Positions 7,991 to 19,807 of a DNA stretch of 64,000 nt are shown in pieces. The notes under the pieces were generated by a model, which saw nothing but the letters and a program-made list of their open reading frames with translations, did no database searches and was not told where the DNA came from. The position numbers and the translations under genes were made by a program. Origin of the DNA: Streptomyces sp. HUAS ZL42 (GTDB lineage Bacteria; Actinomycetota; Actinomycetes; Streptomycetales; Streptomycetaceae); the NCBI RefSeq assembly GCF_040782645.1, contig NZ_CP160403.1:4871001-4935000 (forward strand), read 5' to 3'. The first letter of the stretch is position 1; each line of letters begins with the position of its first letter.

Positions 7991-8255
7991 GACCTGCGGC
8001 CGTCCCCAACTCCTGTCCGGAACAGCGCAGTAGAAGCGGATCGCTCCGCTCCGATCAGAGAGTGATCACACCCCCCACGGGCGGCGACTTTGCTCGCCTT
8101 CCTCCACTCTCCTCCACTTCTGACTCCTCTTGCACCCATCCGTGTGGTGTTGATCTGAAGATCGACGCGCCACGGGCGTAGGTCCACCACTTCGCGGCCC
8201 CCATACACATCATGAGGAAAGTACGCAAATCGACCGGACCCGAAAGTGAGGGGCC

Positions 8256-8600
8256 ATGACCAAGAACCAGGTCATGAAGCTGTGGACCATCATCGTCAGC
8301 GCCTTCTTCGCGCTCTGCACGGCGCTCGGACTCGTCACCACGACCGCCGCCACGGCGGTAGCGCAGACCGAGGCGAGCCGCAACAGCAGCGAGGGCATCG
8401 CCCTCCTGACCGCGCCGTCGGTGTCGCCCTGGGCCTGGTCCCTACCGCCCACGATGAAGCAGCGCATCCGCGCCGAGGCCCACGGCAAGTCCCCCAACTG
8501 CCGCCACCGCCCCCTCACGGACGCAGAACCGGCGACGCTCACTGAGGCCTCCTGCGCCCCCGCCACACCGGCCGAGCCCGCGACCCCCCTCCGACGCTGA
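8256..8600 (+). CDS. Small secreted or membrane protein, DUF6344-like
   Basis: Unknown function (114 aa). The N-terminus MTKNQVMKLWTIIVSAFFALCTALGLVTT reads as a signal peptide or membrane anchor; the rest is rich in Pro, Ala and Thr with two cysteines. I recognise it from memory as the Streptomyces family DUF6344, with moderate certainty. GTGAGGGG precedes the ATG. It stands alone between the DLW-39 gene and tRNA-Ile and is followed by a strong hairpin at 8682. Confidence 0.65.
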   Translation: MTKNQVMKLWTIIVSAFFALCTALGLVTTTAATAVAQTEASRNSSEGIALLTAPSVSPWAWSLPPTMKQRIRAEAHGKSPNCRHRPLTDAEPATLTEASCAPATPAEPATPLRR

Positions 8601-8681
8601 CAACGCCGCCCCCACCGCACATCACGTGCCCTGCCCCGCCCCATGACGTAACCGGCGAACTTGCGTACAGCACGGCACAGC

Positions 8682-8719
8682 CGAAGGCCCGGCCACTCCG
8701 ACGAGTGGCCGGGCCTTCG
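8682..8719. terminator. Strong terminator after the DUF6344-like gene
   Basis: A perfect 17-bp stem (8682-8698 with 8703-8719) has a CGAC loop. It can act for the plus-strand gene and from the minus-strand side. Confidence 0.8.
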
Positions 8720-8776
8720 ACGTCCAGGAGAAACGCCGGCACAGGTGAGCAATCAGCTCCACCGCGCCCGCAACGC

Positions 8777-8812
8777 CGAAGGCCCCCGATCCTGCCGGAC
8801 CGGGGGCCTTCG
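8777..8812. terminator. Terminator just downstream of tRNA-Ile
   Basis: CGAAGGCCCCCG (8777-8788) pairs with CGGGGGCCTTCG (8801-8812), and TCC/GGA pairs inside. It lies 4 bases past the tRNA-Ile CCA end on the minus strand, so it fits as the tRNA terminator. Confidence 0.7.
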
Positions 8813-8815
8813 TGC

Positions 8816-8892
8816 TGGTGGGGCTAACAGGATTTGAACCTGTGGCCTCATCCTTATCAGGGATGCGCTCTAACCAACTGAGCTATAGCCCC
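8816..8892 (-). tRNA. tRNA-Ile (anticodon GAT)
   Basis: A complete cloverleaf on the minus strand. The acceptor stem is GGGGCTA/TAGCCCC, the D-arm holds AGCTCAGTTGGTTAGAG, the anticodon stem CATCC/GGATG closes loop CTGATAA (anticodon GAT), and the T-arm has GGTTCAAAT. The 3' CCA is encoded (8816-8818), unlike in the tRNA-Ala of this window. Confidence 0.97.
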
Positions 8893-8932
8893 GCCGCGCT
8901 CTGCGGTGTATGTCCCGCGCGCTGACTCCTGA

Positions 8933-8961
8933 AGATTAGCGCACGAGGTGGGCAGTCCCAA
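8933..8961 (-). promoter_or_regulatory. Probable tRNA-Ile promoter
   Basis: On the minus strand TTGGGA (8956-8961) is followed after 17 bases by TAATCT (8933-8938), about 40 bases before the tRNA. This fits a vegetative sigma (HrdB) promoter. Confidence 0.5.
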
Positions 8962-9018
8962 AATCGGTTGTCGGGGGACCGTCAGGGGAAAATTGAAAGC
9001 GTCCCTGAACGGCAACGG

Positions 9019-9864
9019 TCACTCGTCCTCGGCCAGCGTCAGCTCGATGCCGCCCACGAAACCCGCGGAGAGGTTGTAGATGAACGCGCCGAGGGTCGCA
9101 AGCGCCGTCGCGAGGACGACGTCGATGACCGCGATGATCGACGTGAACATGAGGACGTGGGGCAGGGACAGGAAGGACTGCAGGTCGAAGCCGTTCGACT
9201 CGTTCGAGCCGGTCGCCTCGGAGATCGTGCCGCCGACCGTGGAGAAGACCCCCATCGCGTCCATGACCATCCACAGCACGGCCGACGCGACGATCGTGCA
9301 GATACCCAGCGCGATGGAGAGCAGGAAGCTGACCTTCATCACCGACCACGGGTCGGCCTTGGCCACCCGCAGACGTGCCTTGCGGGTGCGGGGCATGGTG
9401 CGCGCGCCCGTGCGGGGACGGCGTACGGCCTCCGCCGGCGCCTGCGTCGGGTAGGCCTGCGGCGGGTGGTAGGGCCCCGCGGCCTGCTGCGGCTGCCGTT
9501 CCCCGGGCAGCGGCGAGGCCGGCTGCTGTGCGGCCCCCTGCGGTGGTGCCGTCGGCTGGGCCGGCGGCTGCGCCTGGGCGCCCGCAGCGGCCGGGCCCGC
9601 CCCAGCCGCGTACTGCTGGGTCTGCGGACCTCGGGTGTCCGTCACAGTTCCCCCCTGGGATCCATGCGTGTCGGGCGAGGATGAATCCTTCGCGCCTGCG
9701 TCGAACTTGCGCAGCTGAGTCGTGTGCGGATCCGTCGCCCGCGCGTCGGTCGAACGCGCGTCAGCCGCACGCGTGGCGGAGCCACGGTCGCCGTCGTCCG
9801 ATTGCTTACCGGCAGAGGTACCGGTCGAGCTGCCGACCGAACCGGCGCCCGTGGCTCCGCTCAC
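9019..9864 (-). CDS. DUF3566 domain-containing membrane protein
   Basis: Membrane protein (281 aa) found next to gyrA across actinobacteria; function unknown. The first 160 residues are low-complexity, rich in Ser, Gly, Ala, Gln and Pro. The C-terminal DUF3566 domain (about 165-281) has two membrane segments (KVSFLLSIALGICTIVASAVLWMVM and FTSIIAVIDVVLATALATLGAFI) with a Gly/Ser/Asn-rich loop between them, and ends LTLAEDE. It lies 18 bases after gyrA on the same strand, so it is probably the last gene of the gyrB-gyrA transcript. The start is GTG. Confidence 0.9.
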   Translation of the reverse strand: MSGATGAGSVGSSTGTSAGKQSDDGDRGSATRAADARSTDARATDPHTTQLRKFDAGAKDSSSPDTHGSQGGTVTDTRGPQTQQYAAGAGPAAAGAQAQPPAQPTAPPQGAAQQPASPLPGERQPQQAAGPYHPPQAYPTQAPAEAVRRPRTGARTMPRTRKARLRVAKADPWSVMKVSFLLSIALGICTIVASAVLWMVMDAMGVFSTVGGTISEATGSNESNGFDLQSFLSLPHVLMFTSIIAVIDVVLATALATLGAFIYNLSAGFVGGIELTLAEDE

Positions 9865-9882
9865 GATGACTCACTCCTCGTG

Positions 9883-12477
9883 CTACTCGGCCGAGGGCGA
9901 CTCACCCTCGTCCGTGCCGATGGGCGTGGCGTTTTCGGCGGTCTCGTCCACGGCCTCGTCGCCGTCGACCTCCTCCGCCTCCCGCCCCGCCTCGGCGTTA
10001 CGTGCGATGCCGACCACGGCATCGCGCTTGCCCAGGTTGATCAGTTGGACGCCCATGGTGTCACGGCCCGTCTCCCTGACCTCGTTGACTCGCGTACGAA
10101 TCACACCGCCGCCCAGCGTGATGGCGAGGATCTCGTCGTTCTCCTCGACCACCAACGCGCCCACGAGGGAACCGCGGTCCTCCACGATCTTGGCGGCCTT
10201 GATGCCGAGGCCGCCGCGACCCTGGACGCGGTACTCGTCGACGCGGGTCCGCTTCGCGTACCCACCGTCTGTGGCAGTGAACACGAACGTACCGGGTCGA
10301 ACAACATTCATCGAGAGCAGCTCGTCTCCCTCACGGAAACTCATGCCCTTGACACCCGAGGTGGCACGGCCCATCGGCCGCAGCGAATCGTCTGTGGCGG
10401 TGAACCTGATCGACTGCGCCTTCTTGCTGATCAGAAGCAGATCGTCGTCGGCCGAAACAAGCTCGGCTCCGATCAGTTCGTCGTCGGAACCGTCCTCCCG
10501 CTCACGGAGGTTGATGGCGATGACACCACCGGAACGCGGCGAATCGTAATCCTTGAGAGGCGTCTTCTTGACCAGGCCGCCCTTGGTGGCCAGGACCAGG
10601 TACGGCGCGGCCTCGTAGTCGCGGATCGCGAGGATCTCGGCGATCGCCTCGTCCGGCTGGAAGGCCAGCAGGTTGGCGACGTGCTGGCCCCGCGCGTCAC
10701 GGCCGGCGTCGGGAAGTTCGTACGCCTTGGCACGGTAGACGCGGCCCTTGTTGGTGAAGAACAGCAGCCAGTGGTGCGTCGTCGAGACGAAGAAGTGGTC
10801 GACGATGTCGTCTTCCTTCAGCTTCGTGCCGCGCACGCCCTTGCCGCCGCGCTTCTGCGCCCTGTAGTCGTCCGTTTTTGTGCGCTTGACGTAGCCACCG
10901 CGCGTGACGGTGACCACGATGTCCTCTTCGGCGATGAGGTCCTCGATGGACATGTCGCCGTCGTAGGGCACCAGCATGGTCTTGCGGTCGTCGCCGTACT
11001 TCTCGACGATCGCGGCCAGTTCCTCGCTCACGATACCGCGCTGGCGGACCGGCGAGGCGAGGATCTCGTTGTACTCGTTGATCTTCGCCTGGAGTTCGTC
11101 GTGCTCCTGGACGATCTTCTGGCGCTCCAGGGCGGCCAGTCGGCGCAGCTGCATCTCGAGGATGGCGTTGGCCTGGATCTCGTCGATCTCCAGGAGGCCC
11201 ATCAGACCCGTGCGTGCGATCTCGACGGTCTCACTGCGCCGGATCAGCGCGATGACCTCGTCGATGGCGTCCAGGGCCTTCAGCAGACCGCGCAGAATGT
11301 GCGCCCGCTCCTCGGCCTTGCGCAGCCGGAAACGCGTACGGCGGACGATGACCTCGATCTGGTGCGTCACCCAGTGACGGATGAACGCGTCGAGGGAGAG
11401 CGTCCGGGGCACACCGTCCACCAGCGCCAGCATGTTGGCGCCGAAGTTCGTCTGCAGGTCGGTGTGCTTGTAGAGGTTGTTCAGGACGACCTTGGCCACC
11501 GCGTCCCGCTTGAGGACGATGACCAGGCGCTGGCCCGTGCGGGACGACGTCTCGTCGCGGACGTCCGCGATGCCGCCGATCTTGCCGTCCTTCACCAGGT
11601 CGGCGATCTTCTGCGCGAGGTTGTCGGGGTTCACCTGGTACGGCAGTTCCGTCACCACCAGGCACTGGCGGTTCTGGATCTCCTCGACCTCGACGACCGC
11701 GCGCATGGTGATGGAGCCGCGACCGGTGCGGTACGCCTCCTCGATGCCCTTGCGGCCCACGACGAGCGCGCCGGTCGGGAAGTCGGGGCCCTTGATGCGC
11801 TCGATCAGCGCGTCCAGGAGCTCCTCGTGCGAGGCATCCGGGTTCTCCAGGTACCACTGGGCACCGGCCGCGACCTCGCGCAGGTTGTGCGACGGGATGT
11901 TGGTCGCCATGCCGACCGCGATACCGGCCGAGCCGTTGATCAGCAGGTTCGGGAAGCGGGCGGGCAGGACGGTCGGCTCCTGGGAGCGGCCGTCGTAGTT
12001 GTCCGTGAAGTCGACGGTCTCCTCGTCGATGTCACGCACCATCTCCATCGACAGCGGCGCCATCTTGCACTCGGTGTACCGCATGGCCGCCGCCGGGTCG
12101 TTGCCCGGGGAGCCGAAGTTGCCGTTGGAGTCCACGAGCGGCATGCGCATCGACCACGGCTGCGCGAGGCGGACCAGCGCGTCGTAGATCGAGGAGTCGC
12201 CGTGGGGGTGGTAGTTGCCCATGACGTCGCCGACGACGCGGGCGCACTTGTAGAAGCCGCGCTCGGGGCGGTAGCCGCCGTCGTACATCGCGTACAGCAC
12301 CCGGCGGTGGACGGGCTTGAGGCCGTCCCGGACGTCCGGCAGCGCACGCGAGACGATGACGGACATGGCGTAGTCGAGGTACGAGCGCTGCATCTCCGTC
12401 TCGAGCCCGACGGGCTCGATGCGCATGGCGATGTCGCCGCCCTCTTCAGGGGTGACGGGAGTGTTCTCGTCGGTCAT
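9883..12477 (-). CDS. gyrA: DNA gyrase subunit A
   Basis: Breakage-reunion subunit of DNA gyrase (864 aa), which with GyrB adds negative supercoils using ATP. The active-site tyrosine is Tyr134 in RYTECK. The quinolone-resistance region reads [10 protein letters not shown] with Ser95 and Asp99 at the positions equal to E. coli Ser83 and Asp87, so it looks fluoroquinolone-sensitive. The GyrA box is present as [10 protein letters not shown] in the C-terminal wrapping domain. The tail is acidic ([11 protein letters not shown]). No intein is present, unlike in some mycobacteria. It follows gyrB by 42 bases in the usual gyrBA operon; AGGAAGGA precedes the ATG. Confidence 0.98.
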   Translation of the reverse strand: MTDENTPVTPEEGGDIAMRIEPVGLETEMQRSYLDYAMSVIVSRALPDVRDGLKPVHRRVLYAMYDGGYRPERGFYKCARVVGDVMGNYHPHGDSSIYDALVRLAQPWSMRMPLVDSNGNFGSPGNDPAAAMRYTECKMAPLSMEMVRDIDEETVDFTDNYDGRSQEPTVLPARFPNLLINGSAGIAVGMATNIPSHNLREVAAGAQWYLENPDASHEELLDALIERIKGPDFPTGALVVGRKGIEEAYRTGRGSITMRAVVEVEEIQNRQCLVVTELPYQVNPDNLAQKIADLVKDGKIGGIADVRDETSSRTGQRLVIVLKRDAVAKVVLNNLYKHTDLQTNFGANMLALVDGVPRTLSLDAFIRHWVTHQIEVIVRRTRFRLRKAEERAHILRGLLKALDAIDEVIALIRRSETVEIARTGLMGLLEIDEIQANAILEMQLRRLAALERQKIVQEHDELQAKINEYNEILASPVRQRGIVSEELAAIVEKYGDDRKTMLVPYDGDMSIEDLIAEEDIVVTVTRGGYVKRTKTDDYRAQKRGGKGVRGTKLKEDDIVDHFFVSTTHHWLLFFTNKGRVYRAKAYELPDAGRDARGQHVANLLAFQPDEAIAEILAIRDYEAAPYLVLATKGGLVKKTPLKDYDSPRSGGVIAINLREREDGSDDELIGAELVSADDDLLLISKKAQSIRFTATDDSLRPMGRATSGVKGMSFREGDELLSMNVVRPGTFVFTATDGGYAKRTRVDEYRVQGRGGLGIKAAKIVEDRGSLVGALVVEENDEILAITLGGGVIRTRVNEVRETGRDTMGVQLINLGKRDAVVGIARNAEAGREAEEVDGDEAVDETAENATPIGTDEGESPSAE

Positions 12478-12519
12478 TGCTGGTGGGGATCCTTCCTGGT
12501 GCGGTCAGCTGAGACCGAC

Positions 12520-14955
<2,436 letters not shown>

Positions 14956-15489
14956 TCACCCATAGGTGTCGCCGGGACCAGTGCTGCCAGGGGCACGCAA
15001 GGGGCCGTAGCGACGGGTGGGACCACCGGGTCCCAGCACCTTGATCTGCTTGACCATGCCGTGGCCCAGGTCCTCGTTGAGGCGTGCGACGAGCGCGGGG
15101 GCGAGCAGCCTCAGGTTCGTCGCCCACGCCGTGGAGTCGCAGCGCACGACCAGCACGTGCTCGTCCTCGTCGTACCTCTCCGGCACGCAGTGCTTGGCCA
15201 CGTCCTCGCCGACGATCTGCGGCCAGCGGCCCATGACCCCACCCACCGCGGCCGGCGCCTCCCAGCCGCGCTCGGTCAGGAGCCGGTTGATCGCGGCGCC
15301 GAGCGCCATGGGGTCGCGACCGTCGGCACGCGCGCCGGAGCGCAGTCCTCCGCGCCGCGCCTGCTTCTTCTGCTGCGCCGCGTCCCCACGCGCGCGTGCC
15401 GCTTCCTTCGCCGCGCGCAACGCCACGCGCGCCAGGTCGACGCCGGAAGGCTCGGGGGTCTTGTCCGAAGTGGGTTCCTCTGTGGTCAC
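14956..15489 (-). CDS. DUF721 protein, DciA-like replicative helicase loader
   Basis: Member of the DUF721 family (177 aa), whose bacterial members include DciA, the ancestral loader or operator of DnaB helicase. The N-terminal third is charged ([17 protein letters not shown]). The DUF721 domain spans about residues 60-155: [43 protein letters not shown] and [20 protein letters not shown] Gly/Pro-rich tail follows. The GTG start overlaps the recF stop by 4 bases (GTGA), which implies translational coupling. With dnaB also in this window and no dnaC, it is the best candidate helicase loader here; that role is inferred from the family. Confidence 0.85.
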   Translation of the reverse strand: MTTEEPTSDKTPEPSGVDLARVALRAAKEAARARGDAAQQKKQARRGGLRSGARADGRDPMALGAAINRLLTERGWEAPAAVGGVMGRWPQIVGEDVAKHCVPERYDEDEHVLVVRCDSTAWATNLRLLAPALVARLNEDLGHGMVKQIKVLGPGGPTRRYGPLRAPGSTGPGDTYG

Positions 15490-16607
15490 GCGCGCTCCAC
15501 CGTCCCGTCGGACACGGTGTACCGCGCCCCCGTCAGCACATGCGGTACGTCGTCGTCGACCGCGGCCGTCACCAGGACCTGCTCACCCGGAGCGACCAGC
15601 TCGGCCAGCCGCTCGCGACGGCGCGTGTCCAACTCGGCGAAGACGTCGTCGAGGATCAGCACCGGCTCGTTGCCCTCGGCCCGCAGCAGGTCGTACGAGG
15701 CCAGGCGCAGCGCCAGCGCGTAGGACCAGGACTCGCCGTGGGAGGCGTAGCCCTTGGCGGGCAGCTGACCGAGCTTGAGCAGCAGATCGTCCCGATGCGG
15801 CCCCACGAGCGTCACGCCCCGCTCGATCTCCTGCTTGCGCGCCTCGGCGAGCGCGGCCATCAGCTGCTCGAAGAGGTCCTCACGCGTGTGCCCCTCACCG
15901 GGAGCCGACGGCTTGTACTCCAGGGCGACCGGGCCACCGCCCGGCGCCAGCTGCTCGTACGCCTTGTCGGCCAGCGGCTGGATCGCCGCGATCAGGTCGA
16001 GCCGCTGCGCCAGCAGTTCGGCACCCGCGCGCGCGAGGTGCTGATCCCATACGTCGAGAGTGGACAGGTCCATGGAGCGGCCGCCGTGCCGCCGGGCCAG
16101 CGCGGCGCTCTTCAACAGGGTGTTGCGCTGCCTCAGCACCCGCTCGTAGTCGGAGCGCACGCCGGCCATGCGGGGGGCACGCGCGGTGATCAGCTCGTCG
16201 AGGAAGCGGCGCCGCTCACCGGGATCGCCCTTGACCAGGGCGAGGTCCTCCGGCGCGAACAGCACGGTCCGTACGATTCCCAGCACGTCACGAGGCCTGA
16301 CCTGCGAGGACCTGTTGATGCGGGCCCGGTTGGCCTTGCCGGGGTTCAGCTCCAGCTCGACCAGCTGCTGCCGCTCGCCCTGCCGGACCTGCGCCCGGAT
16401 GACCGCCCGGTCGGCGCCCATCCGCACGAGCGGCGCGTCGGAGGCGACGCGGTGGCTGCCGAGCGTGGCGAGATAGCCGACGGCCTCGACGAGGTTCGTC
16501 TTGCCCTGCCCGTTCGGGCCGACGAAGGCCGTGACGGCAGGGTCGAGCGGGACTTCGACCCGGGCGTACGAGCGGAAGTCGGCCAGCGACAGATGCGTGA
16601 CGTGCAT
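15486..16607 (-). CDS. recF: DNA replication and repair protein RecF
   Basis: SMC-like ATPase (373 aa) that helps RecO and RecR load RecA at gaps. Walker A is GPNGQGKT at residues 30-37, the signature region includes [15 protein letters not shown], and Walker B is [14 protein letters not shown] near residues 320-333. It begins [14 protein letters not shown] as is usual. It lies 52 bases after gnd and overlaps the dciA-like gene by 4 bases. Confidence 0.97.
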   Translation of the reverse strand: MHVTHLSLADFRSYARVEVPLDPAVTAFVGPNGQGKTNLVEAVGYLATLGSHRVASDAPLVRMGADRAVIRAQVRQGERQQLVELELNPGKANRARINRSSQVRPRDVLGIVRTVLFAPEDLALVKGDPGERRRFLDELITARAPRMAGVRSDYERVLRQRNTLLKSAALARRHGGRSMDLSTLDVWDQHLARAGAELLAQRLDLIAAIQPLADKAYEQLAPGGGPVALEYKPSAPGEGHTREDLFEQLMAALAEARKQEIERGVTLVGPHRDDLLLKLGQLPAKGYASHGESWSYALALRLASYDLLRAEGNEPVLILDDVFAELDTRRRERLAELVAPGEQVLVTAAVDDDVPHVLTGARYTVSDGTVERA

Positions 16608-16659
16608 GGTCGTTCGCCGACCTCCCCCAGCGTTGTGGACCGACGGGCGGTCCTGTGGA

Positions 16660-17535
16660 CTACTTCTTCTCGACCGCGTGGCCGCCGAACTGGTTCCGCA
16701 GCGCGGCGATCATCTTCATCTGCGGCGATTCCTCCTGGCGCGAGGCGAACCGCGCGAAGAGCGAGGCCGTGATCGCGGGCAGCGGCACGGCATTGTCGAT
16801 GGCGGCTTCCACAGTCCAGCGGCCCTCGCCGGAGTCCTGTGCATAACCCTTCAGCTCGTCCAGGTGCTCGTCCTGGTCGAGGGCGTTCACCGCGAGGTCC
16901 AGCAGCCAGGAGCGGATGACGGTGCCCTCCTGCCAGGAGCGGAAGACCTCGCGCACATCCGTGACGGAGTCCACCTTCTCGAGCAGCTCCCAGCCCTCGG
17001 CGTAGGCCTGCATCATCGCGTACTCGATGCCGTTGTGGACCATCTTCGCGAAGTGGCCCGCGCCGACCTTTCCGGCGTGCACCGCGCCGAGTTCGCCCTT
17101 GGGCTTGAGGGCGTCGAAGACCGGCTGCACCTTGGCCACGTTCTCCGCGGTGCCGCCGTACATCAGCGCGTAGCCGTTCTCCAGGCCCCACACGCCCCCG
17201 GAGACACCGCAGTCGACGAAGCCTATGCCCTTGGCGGCCAGCTCCTCGGCGTGCTTCTCGTCGTCCGTCCAGCGGGAGTTGCCGCCGTCCACGACGACGT
17301 CACCGGGCTCCAGCAGCTCGGCCAGTTCGTCGATGGTCGACTGCGTCGGGCCACCGGCCGGGACCATCACCCATACGACGCGCGGGCCCTGGAGTTTGCC
17401 CACAAGCTCTTCAAGGCTGTGGACATCGGCGAGGTCCGGGTTGCGGTCGTATCCGACGACGGTGTGGCCCGCGCGGCGTATCCGCTCGCGCATGTTGCCG
17501 CCCATCTTGCCGAGGCCGACGAGACCGAGCTCCAT
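16660..17535 (-). CDS. gnd: 6-phosphogluconate dehydrogenase, decarboxylating (Gnd/YqeC type)
   Basis: Short-form 6-phosphogluconate dehydrogenase (291 aa), which makes ribulose 5-phosphate, CO2 and NAD(P)H in the pentose phosphate pathway. The nucleotide-binding motif GLGKMG is at residues 7-12; the substrate and catalytic regions read [15 protein letters not shown] and [13 protein letters not shown], with Lys and Asn in the expected places. It is shorter than the 470-residue E. coli type and belongs to the YqeC/GndA-like short class. AAGGAAC precedes the ATG. Its insertion between dnaN and recF is typical for Streptomyces. Confidence 0.95.
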   Translation of the reverse strand: MELGLVGLGKMGGNMRERIRRAGHTVVGYDRNPDLADVHSLEELVGKLQGPRVVWVMVPAGGPTQSTIDELAELLEPGDVVVDGGNSRWTDDEKHAEELAAKGIGFVDCGVSGGVWGLENGYALMYGGTAENVAKVQPVFDALKPKGELGAVHAGKVGAGHFAKMVHNGIEYAMMQAYAEGWELLEKVDSVTDVREVFRSWQEGTVIRSWLLDLAVNALDQDEHLDELKGYAQDSGEGRWTVEAAIDNAVPLPAITASLFARFASRQEESPQMKMIAALRNQFGGHAVEKK

Positions 17536-17675
17536 CAGTTGTTCCTTAGGTTTGCGACGTGGCGTTACGGCACTTCCGTGCCTGTGTCCGAGCCTAAACC
17601 CGGACGCTCACGCACATCTGTGGGCATACGCGCTCAGACGCACGCCCTCACCTGCGGGTTCGCCCGACGGGTCGC

Positions 17676-17757
17676 TGATCCACAGGCTTCGGGGCACTGT
17701 GGATTGCCGTCTGCGGCGCGGGCAGGTTGTCCACCGACCTCGCGCCACTGTGGACGG
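17676..17757. promoter_or_regulatory. Degenerate DnaA boxes between gnd and dnaN
   Basis: TGATCCACA (17676), TTGTCCACC (17727) and TGTGGACGG (17749) each differ from the box consensus at one or two positions. They lie after the dnaN stop and before gnd on the minus strand, and could extend the DnaA-binding zone of oriC. Confidence 0.35.
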
Positions 17758-17775
17758 CTGGCGGACTCGGATCGC

Positions 17776-18906
17776 TCAGCCGCTCAGCCGCACAGGCATG
17801 ATCAGGTACTTGTAGGCCTCGTCCGCCTCCGCGTCCACCGCCGGCTTGCCGCTCAGCAGCGCGGGCTTCGTGGACGTCGTGAACGACAGCTGGGCCACCG
17901 GGGAGTCGATGGCGCTCAGGCCGTCCAGGAGGAACGTCGGGTTGAAGGCGATGGAGATGTCGTCGCCCTCGAGCTGGGCGTCGACCCTTTCCACAGCCTG
18001 TGCGTCGTCGCTGGAACCGGCCTCCAGGATGAGCACGCCCTGCTCGAAGCTGAGCCGCACCGGGGTGTTGCGCTCGGCGACCAGGGCCACGCGCTTGACG
18101 GCCTCCACGAAGGGGGCGGTCTCGATCACCGCGACGCTGTTGAACTCGGTCGGGAACAGCGTGCGGTACTTCGGGAGGTCGCCCTCCAGCAGACGGGTCG
18201 TCGTACGGCGCCCGGCGCCCTCGAAACCGATCAGACCCTCACCCGCGCCCGAGCCGGACAGGGCCAGGATCACGCTGTCGCCGCTGGTGAGCGCCTTGGC
18301 GGTGTCCAGGAGCGTCTTGGCGGGCACCAGGGCGACCGCGGACGCCTCCGGGTTCTCCGGCTTCCACAGGAACTCACGGACCGCGAAGCGGTACCGGTCG
18401 GTGGAGGCCAGCGTCACCGTGTCGCCCTCGATCTCGATGCGCACGCCCGTGAGGACGGGGAGCGTGTCGTCACGGCCGGCGGCGATGGCGACCTGCTGCA
18501 CTGCGGAGGCGAAGACCTCGCCCGGAACCGTGCCCGTGGCGTTCGGCATCTGCGGGAGCGCCGGATACTCCTCCACAGGCAGGGTGTGGAGTGTGAACCG
18601 CGAGGAGCCGCAGACCACGGTCGCCCGTACACCGTCTGTGGAAATCTCCACCGGACGGTTGGGCAGGGCGCGGGAGATGTCCGCCAGCAGGCGACCCGAG
18701 ACGAGGACCGTGCCCTCCTCCTCGACCTCCGCCTCCACGGACACGCGCGCGGAGACCTCGTAGTCGAAGCTGGACAGGCTCAGCTGACCGTCGTCCGCCT
18801 TCAGCAGGAGGCCGGCGAGGACAGGCGCCGGCGGACGGGCCGGGAGGCTGCGTGCCGCCCAGGCCACTGCCTCCGCGAGTACGTCGCGTTCCACCCGGAT
18901 CTTCAC
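17776..18906 (-). CDS. dnaN: DNA polymerase III sliding clamp (beta subunit)
   Basis: The ring-shaped clamp (376 aa) that tethers DNA polymerase III and other enzymes to DNA. Three clamp repeats are visible; landmarks include VLAGLLLKADDGQLSLSSFDYEV in the first and the C-terminal YKYLIMPVRLSG, which builds the protein-binding pocket. The GTG at 18906 follows AGGAGG by 7 bases, and the protein then begins MKIRVERDVLAEAV; the long upstream extension in the same frame is oriC sequence, not coding. It is transcribed in the same direction as dnaA, from the far side of oriC. Confidence 0.97.
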   Translation of the reverse strand: MKIRVERDVLAEAVAWAARSLPARPPAPVLAGLLLKADDGQLSLSSFDYEVSARVSVEAEVEEEGTVLVSGRLLADISRALPNRPVEISTDGVRATVVCGSSRFTLHTLPVEEYPALPQMPNATGTVPGEVFASAVQQVAIAAGRDDTLPVLTGVRIEIEGDTVTLASTDRYRFAVREFLWKPENPEASAVALVPAKTLLDTAKALTSGDSVILALSGSGAGEGLIGFEGAGRRTTTRLLEGDLPKYRTLFPTEFNSVAVIETAPFVEAVKRVALVAERNTPVRLSFEQGVLILEAGSSDDAQAVERVDAQLEGDDISIAFNPTFLLDGLSAIDSPVAQLSFTTSTKPALLSGKPAVDAEADEAYKYLIMPVRLSG

Positions 18907-19807
18907 TGTTGCCGCCTCCTGCTGTTGCCGGCGCTTCTCGCCCTGCCTGGCTTCGTCGTCTGTCTCGGTGTCGCCGATCCCTGTGAGGGGAAGGACACCG
19001 GGGACCAGTCTGACGCACGGCACTGACAGTAGGTGCCTCTCGGGGTCAAGTCGTGACGAGGGGCAGCCGGGAGCCGGGCGGCGAGTTGTGCACAGGACCC
19101 GCTTCGAAACGAATTCCCCGCTCTCTCTAGTCGGGAGTAGTAGTAGGGGCTGTGGAAACCGTGGATAACGATGTTTTCGCAGCTCAGAGCGGAGATTTTG
19201 TCCACGGGCCCTGTGGGCGGCGACGGTGGACAACCGAGGGTTTCTGTGGAGAACGGAAAGTTCTGCACACCCCGTGCACAGCCTGGGGCGACTTCTCCCC
19301 AGCGCCGTCCCCAGCTTTACCCACGTTTCCCACAACCCAACCAGGCACCTTCATGTGACGCCTTTCACTCGGGACGGTGAGAGGGCGCGTCACGTTGCCG
19401 AACAGTGGACAGAGGTGTGGAGAAGCAGAGGATCGCTGGGGACAACGGCTGCCGTTCTGTGGGTTGCCGGTGGACAACTTCGTGCACAGCTTGTGGATCA
19501 TCTCGCTGTCCACAGTCTGTGGAGATCCTTCGTCCACCAATCCACAAGCAGCTGAGCTGGTCTGATGGTCTTTCGACAGGGGACTCTGTGGACACGATCT
19601 GGACAACTTCGCAGTCCCCAGGATGTGGACGGGAAAAACTCGCCGAATCTGTGGAGAGTGGCCGTAACCCGGCAGGCAATCGAACAGCAGGTGACCGCGG
19701 GTACGGCTGTGGACGGCCGGCGGGCAGGCGGGCAGGCGGCCGCGGAACGACCGAGGGCGCCCCGGGATGTGTCCCGGGGCGCCCTCAACGACGTGTGGCT
19801 GCGGCCG
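18907..19807. other. Chromosomal replication origin oriC
   Basis: The 900-base non-coding gap between dnaA and dnaN holds a dense array of DnaA boxes in both directions. Exact matches to TTNTCCACA: 19245-19253 and 19416-19424 (both as TGTGGAGAA). One-mismatch copies include 19086, 19151, 19160, 19198 (TTGTCCACG), 19225, 19469, 19492, 19506 (CTGTCCACA), 19518, 19587 and 19650; weaker ones lie at 19404, 19530, 19538, 19598, 19624 and 19708. I count about 19 in all, matching the well-known Streptomyces oriC. I see no obvious AT-rich unwinding element. The last part carries the dnaA terminator. Confidence 0.95.
19753..19786 (-). terminator. dnaA terminator
   Basis: A perfect 15-bp stem (19753-19767 with 19772-19786) and loop TGTG lie 21 bases past the dnaA stop, keeping dnaA transcripts out of most of oriC. 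Confidence 0.8.

Noticed and set aside
9883..12477. Search for an intein in gyrA (and in dnaB at 55961)
   Set aside because: Both proteins have normal length, with uninterrupted motifs at the usual insertion sites.
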